This document shows positions 10,809 through 20,365 of a stretch of DNA of 64,000 bases, piece after piece. The DNA is from Symbiodinium kawagutii (Eukaryota > Sar > Dinophyceae > Suessiales > Symbiodiniaceae). Under the pieces are notes generated by a model. It ran no database searches and had not been told where the DNA came from. It saw nothing but the letters and a program-made list of their open reading frames with translations. Numbering within the stretch: the first letter of the stretch is position 1; each line of letters opens with the position of its first letter. The stretch is from NCBI GenBank assembly GCA_009767595.1, contig VSDK01011407.1, positions 11,271 to 75,270 of the forward strand, in the 5' to 3' direction. The translations under genes were made by a program, and so were the position numbers.

Positions 10809-11814
10809 TCACGGAGCTGGCAGGGGCAGTGCAAGCGCTCAGACAAACACAGAAAGGGAAAGTCATCGCTCCTCAAAGCAGATCCGCCGCCGCTATGCTC
10901 TCCTTTGTGATGTTGCATGACGTGGAGTCGGTCATCTCTAAGGGCAATTTGCCCTTTCGAAGCGCAAAGATCTATTTCCCTTCTGCCTTCCTCGACCTTG
11001 TGCTTACCAATGCCAAGAATTTCAATTTTTTGGGGTCGTGGCAGGAGGCTGTGTTCTCCAGGAAGGGCCTGATTGTGAAAGAGCAGGACCATGAAACTGA
11101 CCCTTGTAGCCTGTTGTTTATTGAGCAAGGACGTGCAGAAGTCCCGAAAATCAAGCAGCATGTCGCAGGAAACACCCGATTTCCTTTGACTCGTCGTCTG
11201 GTTGGCACGGGTTTGTTGGCCAGCAAGAACCTTGAGCTTCTCGCATGTCGCATGAACCCTACTACTCTGCATATTGAAGTGCGAGTTCCGAATCTGGACT
11301 CGGGTGGGCATATTGGTCAGGCTCACCAGTTTGACGGTGATCGCATTGAGAATTATGTTCCAAGCAATTGGGATCTCATGTCGGTTACCCCTGGGAAACT
11401 GATGTCCATTGGAGCCATCTTGGGTACGGACACTCCCATGGATGTCTTGGCGCGCTATGGTGATTACTTGTTTGAGGGGTTGAATTGTGAAGATGCTATC
11501 AGGAGCAACCTTGTGAGATTGTTCACGTCGGATGGTGTTTTTGCTGACCCGGAACAAGCCGTTGCGGCCTTTGATACGCCAATGTGGACACCGCACGGAA
11601 AGAGTAACCATGTCTTCATCAAGAATGGTATCCCACCATCACTCGTAAGAGCGGGAATCCTGTAGATGAGTCTTGGCGTCGGATCGGCGACTTACGGAAC
11701 AATCGGTACATTGCCAATCAAGATTTCCTTCCATGGGGCTGGTATGCACGCCGCACTTTTTCCAGTGGGCGCTCGTCGGCTGCCTCTAGCAGTGCTAGGT
11801 CGAGTGGATACTGA
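10785..11814 (+). pseudogene. Helicase protein continuation: C-terminal part
   Basis: Open from about 10785 to 11665, beginning with LQFWYKSLITELAGAVQALRQ, which matches FWKKSLLVAMLASFNHVKRRQ in the minus-strand copy. Near 11635 a third frame change gives a much more protein-like ending (..DESWRRIGDLRNNRY.. to ..RSSGY, stop at 11812-11814) than the nominal stop at 11663-11665. No catalytic motif was recognised. Together with the two preceding segments the ancestral protein would have been about 1,400-1,500 residues, with at least three frameshifts in this copy. Confidence 0.6.
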
Positions 11815-14270
11815 TCTGCCTTCGGGCGGATTACCGCAGCCATTTCACCTAGCCTAAATGGCTATTCCGGGGCGGGGTGGGAAGCGGGTTTGCTCACAGG
11901 AGTATTCCTGCACGCGCGGCCGGTGCCATGGCTTTGTTGCTTGGGCTTTCAGCTGCTTGCTGACTGCTCTGGACTGGATGCCATTTCATTTTTCTGCTGC
12001 CGGACCATGTGCTTGGAACCCTGGTATGTTTCGGCAGATTCGCTGGGGGTGCTACTTAGTTCTGGCTTGTCGCTCTCTTGGTGTTGCCGTTGGGAAGTGG
12101 TGGAACTACTGCAAGTGTCATTAGATTGAGATTTCTTGCCGTGGGTTGTGCTAGTCGTTGCTCTCCTCCGCATGGCGGGCGCAGGTCGAAGATTTTTGCC
12201 CATAGTGGTATTTATCAATGGGACAGGATGAGCTGGTGCAGATATTCCAGCACGATGGGACTATCATTGCGGTTCAGGGGCATTCTGCTAGCGGGTCATC
12301 TTGCCGTTGACAGCTCTGGAGTGCGGTGCCTTGACAAGCCTGCTGCTACGGAAACACCTGGCCTTGGCCCTGGCCTCTGCTGGCTGTTTCTGCTGCAGTT
12401 CGCTTGACGGTACTGCATACCATTGTGCTTCGGCTGTGCTCGAATTATGGGCCTGGACCTGCATTGCTGCTTCGTGCTTGGGGTCTCTACAGAATCTATG
12501 GCCTCACTGCTGGTACTCAATTGGCTGCCTTTCATTAGGCCCTGTGTCAACAATGTCTCTGGGAACCTTGTGAGGTACTGTATTCCGATTTGCCTGGTTT
12601 ATCTTCGTGTCTGGATGACGGCATGGCCTGGAATTCAATGTCTCGGCTGGTGGCTTTGGCGATTGGGAAATAGCACCTCTGGTGCTGTGCCGACGGTTAT
12701 TGGTTCGCTTTCCAATTTGGGGGGGGCTGGGGCCCCCCTCCTTTTCTTTTTCTGGTGGCGGCGCTTTGGGCGCTTTTATCTTCGCATCTTCGCTGTCAGT
12801 ACGTATACAGGTTTCCTTTCGTCTCTGTACGAAGCTGCAGTAGTGGAAGGCATTTTTATTGACAGCCGTCTTGGAGGTTAATTGCTGGCTTAATGCAACT
12901 GTCGCTGGGTGGTTGTCTTAGGGACTTGCAACAACGAAATGAGAAAATGATGCCTGGCTCTTTGACTTCTGAGATGCGTGAGTGCGGAGCGTCACCTGTT
13001 TCACCTTCAACATTCAGTGATAGAGTTATGATAAGATGACCTTGCGTTGGGTTGGTTGTGCGTTGTTGGTTTTGCTGGTTGTTTGTGGTTTGTTTGCTGG
13101 TGGTGGTGGGGTGTTTTTTGGTTTGTTTGTTTTGCTTGGTTCGCCTGGTTGGTTGGCACGGTCATCTTATCTCTCAATTAGTGATCTTTGAATCTCTTTT
13201 GCAGCCTTTCTGGACACTTAGTGACCTGCATTCCGCGTGCAATAGGCACTACCAGGAAAAAAAATCTTTTCGCATCGTTTCTTGAGTCTTCTTGAGAAGA
13301 AAGCAGAACAAGCGATTCCCAGGTATGACCGGCACAAAATACCAGCCAACCGTTGACTGTTTCTTGCTGTCTCGGATTTCCATCACGGTACGATCACGGT
13401 TCAGGGCAGTGCACGTTGTTGTCCTTTCCACACCAAAGATTCCACTTTTGGCACAGAACTGTGTGTCGAAGCTGCTGAAGACGAGTTGTTCAAAAGTAGC
13501 TTTGCTTCCAAACTGATTGCCGATGCTGTCGCTTGCAGCTGAAGACATTGGTAACGAACTATGTTCTGACGTGCCCTCATTCCAAGGGAGCTTCCACAGA
13601 TTTTTTGCTTGCTACTGATCTTTAGCTTTGTCAAGTCCAGCTGACTTCAGACTTCAGACTTGTTGTCAGCTAGTGATTGCTCAAGGTCTCAGCTCCCTGA
13701 GTCGATCTTGTAACTTTTTGTAAGCAAGTGACTGGTCAATAACACTGGTGGTCATGGCGTCATCAAGAAGTGTAGTCAAATACATGGGAGTTCTTATACT
13801 ATGTTCTCAATACTTTCTTTATCATGGCACCATCAATAGATCTCCTGCATTATCTTGCATCACGGGTCATCATGGAACTTACCCTTGCTCTTAGAAATAT
13901 CATATGCCTGTCAACTGTAGACTATTTTGGTGTCATGGACGATTCTGGTGCTATGAACAACACTGCTCAATTCTACTACACCGTTGATGATTACAAGTGC
14001 ACCAACGAACTTTCTCGGTAGTGTCTATGATTCATGAACTGTTGAATCATTGTAAACTATCGTGTACAGCAGCATTCAAGGGTTGCAGCATCAATGATTA
14101 TCATCAACAATTTTGCATCACCAGCAGTTCTGGTACTATCAGAAGTCAGTTCAATCGATTTAATTTCCATCCATAGCCGATTGGAACACTTACAGTAGTT
14201 CAGTATATCTCAGCAGAGCGAGCTGCCGAGTTGTAATCCAAAACTGCATGCAGAATTCGCGCTCATTCAA
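11815..14270. other. Long stretch without a supported gene
   Basis: Several plus-strand frames of 60-150 codons occur at 11.86-12.88 kb; they are Leu/Cys/Trp-rich, overlap in all three frames and match nothing I recognise. They may be remains of an element linked to the helicase copy. 13.03-13.17 kb is GT-rich (TTGGTTGTGCGTTGTTGG type). 13.74-14.16 kb has repeated TCATGG.ACCATCAA-like phrases. Nothing further can be supported. Confidence 0.4.
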
Positions 14271-14310
14271 ATTCACCTCGGCATGGCTTTTGCTGTTTGC
14301 TGGCCGACCC

Positions 14311-15249
14311 CATGGCTGGAAATGTCACCGATGTGACACAGTTCTTCGGGAGCAAGGTCTATTATGAAGGTGAGCAGTGCAAGGCCGGGTGATCGTTTTT
14401 GTAGGCCAAGAATTTGAACATTTTTGTGACACTTGAATGGACCCACACAAAGATCAGCCACAGCGAAGTGCTTATGCTTTGCTCGTTGCAGGACTCAAGG
14501 TACACGCAGGAGGATCTCTTCACGCTGAAGGCGGAGAATGGGATCTTCCTGTGGTCAGCAGCAATCGATCTACGTCAGAAAGACGCAACTGGAGCGCAGC
14601 TTCCCATGGAATTTCTGCCGGAGAAACATTGCCTATTGTTTCACTATACAAACAAGGAGGCAGCGGCAGTCTGGGTAAAAGTGGAGAATAGGTCTTATTG
14701 TCCAATTTATGCCAAGTGATACAGTGATATACAGAAAAGTGTAGAAAGATGCATTGAAGCTGAGCTACATTCTTGTCCAGTCCACATTGCATTGCTTTCG
14801 ATTCTGATTCTTGCTGTATCCAGGCCTTTGAGGCCATCATTCAGTTGCAGAGCAACGAGATTTTCACCAGCAAGTACAGGGCGAATTCGATATTTGGCTA
14901 TGGAGTCTATGGAACTTCCAAGGCTCCCCACCAGTGGCCATCCAAGAAGCACTTGCTTCTCAATAATTTTTGGCCCGCGAAAACGACTTGGATGGAGAAG
15001 CGGAAGGGGAATACTGATATTGCGTGGCCATCGGACCATGTATTTTACAGCGAGGAAGAGATTCTCACGAAGGAAGACTGGAATGAGTTGCTCAACACAA
15101 AATGGGCGGAGGACTTCCTTGAAGATCTGAAAAAGACTCGAGCGGGCGCTGCGGATTACTGTCTTACAATTGTATGCGACAAGGATCTCGTAAAGGACCG
15201 ACTTGGACATATGCCGTTCTTAAAGCGTGTTGAAATACTTGGCGGTTGA
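14311..15249 (+). CDS. ADP-ribosyltransferase-like domain protein, multi-exon
   Basis: Two exons join in phase: 14492-14674 (preceded by TTGCAG, followed by GTAAAA) and 14824-15249 (preceded by ATCCAG, stop TGA). The 149-nt intron follows GT..AG and the second exon starts with G after AG, as is usual in dinoflagellates. The joined product contains LLFHYTN and, about 30 residues later, SIFGYGVYGT. This pair resembles the histidine strand and the G.GVY.. strand of the ART/PARP fold (H-Y-[E] families). A matching glutamate cannot be assigned with confidence. A possible first exon starts at ATG 14311 (MAGNVTDVTQFFGSKVYYE) and ends near a GTGAGC donor at 14370, but its phase does not fit the chosen frame of the next exon, so it is tentative. 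The family call is inference from the two motifs; coding status is more secure. Confidence 0.6.
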
Positions 15250-16340
15250 GTTTGCTTTTTCAGATCTAATGTCGGGCGGGAACATCAGGATGTTATCACG
15301 GATCCGACAGACGCCTGCATGATGGACAACAACAAGCCAAGGCAGGCTTGCGATCAGTGAAGGTCAAGTCCTGTTTGTTGGTAATCGAGTGTGATGAACC
15401 AAAATCGATTTGTGTCCTTTGAATGCCCTCATCAGCTGACTGAATGCAAATCATAAAGTGTCTGAAGTGTCTTCATTAGAAAAGTTAAAACGACCCCATA
15501 GGTCATGAGACTCCTGTTGCCTGCAAAGCCCTTTCAAGCCAAAAGGCCACCTCGTTACAATCAGTACGGCGACAAAGAACCTTTGTGGCGGGAAGCTGGG
15601 TCGAAACATCAATCATTCTTGAGGCATCTCAAGCAAATGGGTGTTTCTCAATATCGGAGTGCCCGCTAAATTATCCTTTACTAATCATTTGTAGCAATAA
15701 ACATACCATTTTTAGGGTTCCCTGTTTTAAGAAAGCAGCAAATGGGTAGCCTATGAGTACAAAAGATATGACGTGTCGCATGTCCCCAGGCGAATGAGCA
15801 GCCAGGCCATGTTGAATCTTTACCACTACTTAGACAAGCTCTCCTTGGCACAAATTGTTTCTGTTCTTTGGTGTCCATTACTGTAGTACCACCAAAAGAA
15901 GAAGAAGAAGTAGTAGTGGTAGTGGTAGTGGTAGTGATGTTGGTAGTGGTAGTGGTACTGGCAGTAGCAGCAACAGCAGTTGTTGTGGTAGTGGAAATCG
16001 CAATACTAGTGTAGTAATAGTAGTGATAATCGTTGTAGCAGTTGCAGTTGCAGTTGTAGGTCTAGTTGTAGTTGTAGTTGTTGTAGTTGTGGTGGTTGTT
16101 GTAGTTGTTGTGGTTGTTGTAGTTGTTGTGGTTGTTGTAGTTGTTGTAGTTGTTGTAGTAGCAATGAGGGAGTAGCCAAGAAATTGGTAGCTAGTGATTA
16201 GGAGTTCCTGGCATCATTAGGTGGGCACCCCGCTCTGCCCCCCAAGATCCCCAGATTGGATTGCCAGCCCACGCTTGTTTTTGCCAAAACCTCTGTATTT
16301 AATGTGCTTTTGGTTCGGTCGAGTGTGGAGATGCATAGAC
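15250..16340. other. Intergenic region ending in a trinucleotide-type repeat tract
   Basis: No gene recognised between the ART-like gene and the exon at 16.34 kb. It contains the GTAGTN repeat tract listed separately. Confidence 0.45.
15895..16165. repeat. (GTAGTTGTTGTGGTT)n-type simple repeat
   Basis: Starts as AAGAAGAAG/GTAGTGGTAGTG, then becomes a GTAGTTGTTGTGGTTGTT array of about 18-bp units until about 16163. The encoded poly-Val and Gly/Ser frame is a by-product. Confidence 0.9.
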
Positions 16341-16341
16341 C

Positions 16342-16560
16342 ACTGAGGATGTCAAAGTGGCGCAGCTGTATATGAGGGAGAAGATGAATGATGGCGGCTT
16401 CAAGTTGGTTTTGCAAAATGCAAAGCAGCCTCCAGAGAGGTTGATCCATGTTGTAAACAGGCGCCTAGAGAAGTGCCCACATGGCTCTCCCGAAAGACAG
16501 AAGCTTCAAAATTTCTTGAATTCCGAAACTTGTCAGCACCGAGTTCTTTGCAGAATGATT
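16342..16560 (+). CDS. Probable upstream exon, unrecognised
   Basis: After CACTGAG the frame DVKVAQLYMREKMNDGG continues through FKLVLQNAKQPPERLIHVVNRRLEKC to about 16540 with an ordinary amino-acid mix, unlike the surrounding sequence. It probably is an exon, possibly of the dynamin-like gene that begins about 300 bp downstream, but I could not fix a donor and acceptor pair. No domain recognised. Confidence 0.4.
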
Positions 16561-16871
16561 GGGACTGGTTTTGCAATGGTCTCATGCTTCGGAGGTACAT
16601 GTGTTTATGTTTCGGGAGGCTTGTGCTGATTCGTCCGGTTTCATCTATAATATACCATTGGTCTCCTTGTGATTTGGGATGGACGATTTTGTTGGCTTGG
16701 ATTTGCTATTGGTTTCTAGTTGTTTTCTTGCCTTTTGTTGCTCGCGAGGGAGCATGCTGCCAAAGTGTTTGCTCTGTATTGGTTGTTGTCTGAACCAATT
16801 TGTTTCTTTGTGTCCCGGCAGTTCTTGCTCCCTCTTTCGAGCTTGTGTTTGGAGATGGTGTTGTGCTCGCG

Positions 16872-18140
16872 ATGATTTTTCTTGAAGCTGAGGCACAGCC
16901 AATGAAGACCGGGTGGTACGAGTACATGTTGACAGGACCTTTGTTGACTGGGCCACTGCTTGGTTTAAGCCAAGCATGCCCTGCCTTTGCATCACTGGAT
17001 AATCTCGACGAGGCTTTTCGTCGGGATCTGCAGTCTGAGGATTTTCAGGTGCCGTGCTTCGTAGTGGCTGGCATGACCAGCTCTGGCAAATCGACATTTC
17101 TTCAACGACTTACCCAAATGCCTTTCTTCCCTTCCAATCATGGGTTGTGCACCCGCGTGCCCATCAAGATCCAGATGAGACGAGGATTCGGTGAGCCGAA
17201 GGCCACTGTCAGAGTTTACAGCTATGATGACAAGCAGGGTTTCGTGGCAGACGAAGCAGAGGGTGAGTTCATTTCCATTGCAGCTGCCAGCACTGAAGTT
17301 CAGGACAAGATGGCTTCTTTGTTGGAACGAGCGCGTTTGGAAGACAATGCAAGAGAAGTAATCCATGATAAAGAGCTTAGAGTCTGCCTGAGTTCTTCAG
17401 TGCTTCCTGTTCTCGATGTCGTGGATTTGCCCGGGGTGAAGGCTGGCGCCCGTCTATTTGCAAGAACCACCCAAAAGCTCTTGCGACGCTACGTCCTGAA
17501 CAGTGGCACTCACTCGATCTTCTTCTACGTCATTCCAGCCACACTTGATGCGACGGAGTGGACTACTGAGCTGCTAGCGCAAGATGACGACGAGCTGACA
17601 CAACAGCTGCACGACAGGACCGTAGGCATCATCTCAAAGTGTGACATGATGGCAGCAAATGATGACCTGTGTAAATACTTGAGCGGAAGAATGAATCCGG
17701 AGGACACACTGGGGCATGGGTACTTTGCTGTGGGAGCAAATGCCCAAGGCAAAGATTGCGAAGAGGAGGCGACATTTGCAAAGTTGTTGCGTGGTCGCCC
17801 GGACATCGAAGATCTGCAAAAACGAAGCTCCATCTCCGCTGTGCAAAACAAGGTCAGTGAACTTTATGTCGACCAAGTCTATGCCAATTTAGTGCCAACA
17901 TTTGTCCAGAAACTCTTGAAGTTGTGGGTTCGAAGCTGTCTTGAAAGTCAGACCGAGAAGATGAGGGTCTGCGATGACATCGTTGAAGAGCTGCTGAAGC
18001 AATACAAGGAATGCCGCAAATCACCGTCGCCTGAGCTGATCTCCCATGACACTCTGTCAAGTGCGATACTTCACGAAAGTCCGCCTGGCTACTGCAAGAC
18101 GTTGATTGAACCGTGGTTAAAGGCAGGCATAAACTTGTGA
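16872..18140 (+). CDS. Dynamin-like large GTPase
   Basis: The G motifs of the dynamin GTPase family appear in order: G1 GMTSSGKST (about 17069-17100), G2-like LCTRVPI with the conserved Thr, G3 DLPG (about 17424-17435) and G4 SKCD (about 17635-17646). Dynamins bind and hydrolyse GTP to remodel membranes. The frame is open further upstream, so the start is uncertain; the first ATGs in frame are at 16872 and 16902, and an upstream exon may supply the true N-terminus. The product is only about 410-425 residues, so it has the G domain plus a short helical tail and lacks most of the stalk and any PH or GED region. Either this is a short dinoflagellate form or more exons follow. No intron is visible within the GTPase domain. 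The stop is at 18138-18140. Confidence 0.8.
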   Translation: MIFLEAEAQPMKTGWYEYMLTGPLLTGPLLGLSQACPAFASLDNLDEAFRRDLQSEDFQVPCFVVAGMTSSGKSTFLQRLTQMPFFPSNHGLCTRVPIKIQMRRGFGEPKATVRVYSYDDKQGFVADEAEGEFISIAAASTEVQDKMASLLERARLEDNAREVIHDKELRVCLSSSVLPVLDVVDLPGVKAGARLFARTTQKLLRRYVLNSGTHSIFFYVIPATLDATEWTTELLAQDDDELTQQLHDRTVGIISKCDMMAANDDLCKYLSGRMNPEDTLGHGYFAVGANAQGKDCEEEATFAKLLRGRPDIEDLQKRSSISAVQNKVSELYVDQVYANLVPTFVQKLLKLWVRSCLESQTEKMRVCDDIVEELLKQYKECRKSPSPELISHDTLSSAILHESPPGYCKTLIEPWLKAGINL

Positions 18141-18557
18141 AGCTTCAGCGTTGTAGTCCATCTTTTTTGCTTGGACGATCACATATTTAATGGCTACCAA
18201 CCAAGCATCCGATAGACATGTTGTCTATAGGTAGTGGTGCAGCAGACAGTTTTGTACCAATGTTTTTGTCTTTAAGGAATTTCAGCAGTGGCTTCGCTGA
18301 GGGAGTCCCAACTTGCAACAAAGAAAGTTTGATCCACCCCCTCCATGCTTGCCACTTGTAGCCCAGGCAGTCATGTTGCCATTGTCTCTGCATGGGGTCC
18401 CTTCACATATCTCCCTGTTGGGATTTTCCCCGGAATCTCTCTGTTTGTCTTCCGCCGTAGAATTTGCTTGTGCTTGGCTCTGTGTTCTGGACTAGTTGTT
18501 CTCAAATCTGGATCTTGTTTCCCAAGCTGCTCCTCCCTCAACTGGGAACTCGAGTAT
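18141..18557. other. Spacer between the GTPase gene and the retrotransposon
   Basis: No gene supported. This is the left flank of the tyrosine-recombinase element; the junction reads CTCGAGTAT|ATTCCC. A hydrophobic open frame at about 18345-18560 has no start context I trust. Confidence 0.45.
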
Positions 18558-18643
18558 ATTCCCTCTACTCGTAGATGTTTGACGGTTCCAGCTCTGAATG
18601 TCCAACCGCTGGGCCGTCTGTCCTCAAGGATCTTAAGGTGGTC
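18558..18643 (+). repeat. A1 split direct repeat (left terminus)
   Basis: 86 bp from ATTCCCTCTACTCG to TTAAGGTGGTC, identical to A2 at 24276-24361. It forms the left end of the element; the first ORF's ATG lies 11 bp after it. Confidence 0.95.
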
Positions 18644-18654
18644 ACTTAGGTTTG

Positions 18655-18978
18655 ATGGAACCCCTTTCGGTGCTCTTGGTTGCTGGAGGATTCGCGGCTG
18701 GCTGGGTGTTGAGAGGCTTGGTACCAGAGAAGCCTGAGGTGCTTCCCTGCCATTGCCAGTGCAATTGTGTCAGCACTGCCCCCGAGACCAGTTCTTGGGT
18801 CAACTGGGGGGTGCTGGCAGCAGTGCTGATTGGGCTGGTGGCTATTGTGGCAAATTTTGCCCTAGCTGTCAAGTTTTCGGTGGTGAATCGCGGGCCTGGG
18901 AAAGAGATTGCCTTCCAGGTAAAGGGTCGTAGCAAAGGTGTGTACAACCCGACCACCGCACTTCAGCTCACTGATTGA
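18655..18978 (+). CDS. Retrotransposon ORF1: small two-helix membrane protein
   Basis: 107 codons from the ATG at 18655. Two hydrophobic segments are clear: residues about 5-22 (LSVLLVAGGFAAGWVL) and about 50-70 (WGVLAAVLIGLVAIVANFAL). Between them lies a Cys/His-containing loop (CHCQCNC). The C-terminal 35 residues are polar and basic. The stop is followed 5 bp later by the ATG of the Gag-like frame, so the two are probably translated from one RNA. I know no standard PAT, Ngaro or DIRS protein of this type. Being in frame, intact and tightly placed between A1 and Gag argues for a real product. Its role is unknown; anchoring particles to a membrane is one guess. Confidence 0.6.
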   Translation: MEPLSVLLVAGGFAAGWVLRGLVPEKPEVLPCHCQCNCVSTAPETSSWVNWGVLAAVLIGLVAIVANFALAVKFSVVNRGPGKEIAFQVKGRSKGVYNPTTALQLTD

Positions 18979-18983
18979 TAGAC

Positions 18984-20231
18984 ATGGCCATCAACGTAGG
19001 AGATGTGGTCTACATGGACTACGGAGAAAGACCAAGGCTATTGCATGCTCGCTTAGTCTTAGCCCCAGTGGACCCAGCCACCTTCGAGTATGCTATATTG
19101 ACTCCAGATTATGATGTGTACATCGAAGTGTTGGACGGTTCGAATCCTGATCTGGCATCATTCCATGTAGGAGGAGCAGGTGGTGGTTTGCCTCGCGTTG
19201 GTAGAGGCAATGTGTATGGATTCGCCCCTCTTTCTGCCAGGGATTATGCCAACTACATGGCACAAGGTCGGGCTGTGGCTGATGCGGAGATTGCTGCGCG
19301 TGGTGGTGCTGGTGGTGCAGCTCCAGCACCGGTAGCTGCTGGTGGTGTTCCTCCTCCTGGTGGACCCGCTCCTCCTGCTGCGGCAGGTGGGGCCAATGAC
19401 GTATGGGTTCTATGCGAGGCCATTGGTTCCCATAAGATAGGAGAGCAGGTGACCCCCCCAGTTGGACTACCACAGCTTGGGCAGTATGGACTGATGCAGA
19501 TGAATGACAGCGATGGTAATAGCAGAGTCGTCATGGTCAAGAAGGTCGACCCAGCTGAGATTCCTGCGTTCTGCGAAGAGAGAGTTCAGATTGCAAGAGC
19601 TGGAGAAGCTGTTGATGGTTTAGACCGTGTGGTGTCAGACGACATCCGAACTTTGTCTGTGAAATACGGACCCAGTGGTGATAGACGACGCGGGTTCAAA
19701 GACACAGTCGACGAGCTCTACATGACAGAGATGGGAGACTTCCCATATGAGCCTCGAACCTGCCTAGAATATTTGCAGGCTGTGCAATCCATTGCCGAGA
19801 GCAATTATGCTCAGCACCTTGCTTGGGTGCAACAGTCCCGTATCCCTGAAGGTTCTCGGGCAGTGTACGAAGACGAAACACTGGCTCATATCTTGGATGT
19901 TGCCATTACCTATGACAGCCTCTGCGTCACCAACCTGGCGTGCTTTGAGCTGCTAGTGCGGCGCCGTCAGCTCATAGCTGAGGCCCATTCGGCCAACCCC
20001 ATGGCCCCATGCTATGAAGGTGGAGATTACTGGCTTGGCAGCAAGTTCAAACATGGCGGCGGAATCGTTGTTCCGTCATTGACGGAACACGTAGCAAAGA
20101 AGCTACACGCTGATGCGCAGATTGCCAAAGAAAAACGGAAACTGGAGGAATCGAAAGGGAAGGGAAAGAACCGACAACAGCCGCCCAAAAACCCTCCAAA
20201 GGGGGGACAGGCGGCAGCGGCATCTTCTTGA
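18984..20231 (+). CDS. Retrotransposon ORF2: Gag-like structural protein
   Basis: 415 codons from the ATG at 18984 (an in-frame TTG at 18975 is the nominal frame start). Layout: an N-terminal globular part of about 105 residues, a Gly/Ala/Pro linker (about residues 105-140), a helical middle to C-terminal part of about 240 residues, and a lysine-rich tail ending in KGKGKNRQQPPKNPPKGG that could bind RNA. No CCHC zinc knuckle is present. The Gag call rests on position before RT, size and basic tail, not on sequence similarity. It ends 134 bp before the RT start codon. Confidence 0.65.
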   Translation: MAINVGDVVYMDYGERPRLLHARLVLAPVDPATFEYAILTPDYDVYIEVLDGSNPDLASFHVGGAGGGLPRVGRGNVYGFAPLSARDYANYMAQGRAVADAEIAARGGAGGAAPAPVAAGGVPPPGGPAPPAAAGGANDVWVLCEAIGSHKIGEQVTPPVGLPQLGQYGLMQMNDSDGNSRVVMVKKVDPAEIPAFCEERVQIARAGEAVDGLDRVVSDDIRTLSVKYGPSGDRRRGFKDTVDELYMTEMGDFPYEPRTCLEYLQAVQSIAESNYAQHLAWVQQSRIPEGSRAVYEDETLAHILDVAITYDSLCVTNLACFELLVRRRQLIAEAHSANPMAPCYEGGDYWLGSKFKHGGGIVVPSLTEHVAKKLHADAQIAKEKRKLEESKGKGKNRQQPPKNPPKGGQAAAASS

Positions 20232-20365
20232 GTGGCACCACAGGCGTCTTAGCAGTCGAGGCGCCTGTCTTTTTGAAGGACTGCAATTTTTGGGGAGTCT
20301 GACTTTGACCTGACACTCCCTTGTTCCTCTTTGGTAGCAACTAGTGATCGACACCCTGGCTTACT

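Noticed and set aside
11858-12881. Run of Leu/Cys/Trp-rich ORFs as a membrane-protein gene
   Set aside because: All three frames give similarly hydrophobic translations and none has a conserved motif or splice structure.
7239-13280. 16-bp match TCTTTTCGCATCGTTT at 7239 and 13265 as ends of the plus-strand helicase element
   Set aside because: A single 16-bp match is near the chance expectation for a 64-kb window, and the neighbouring similarity is weak.
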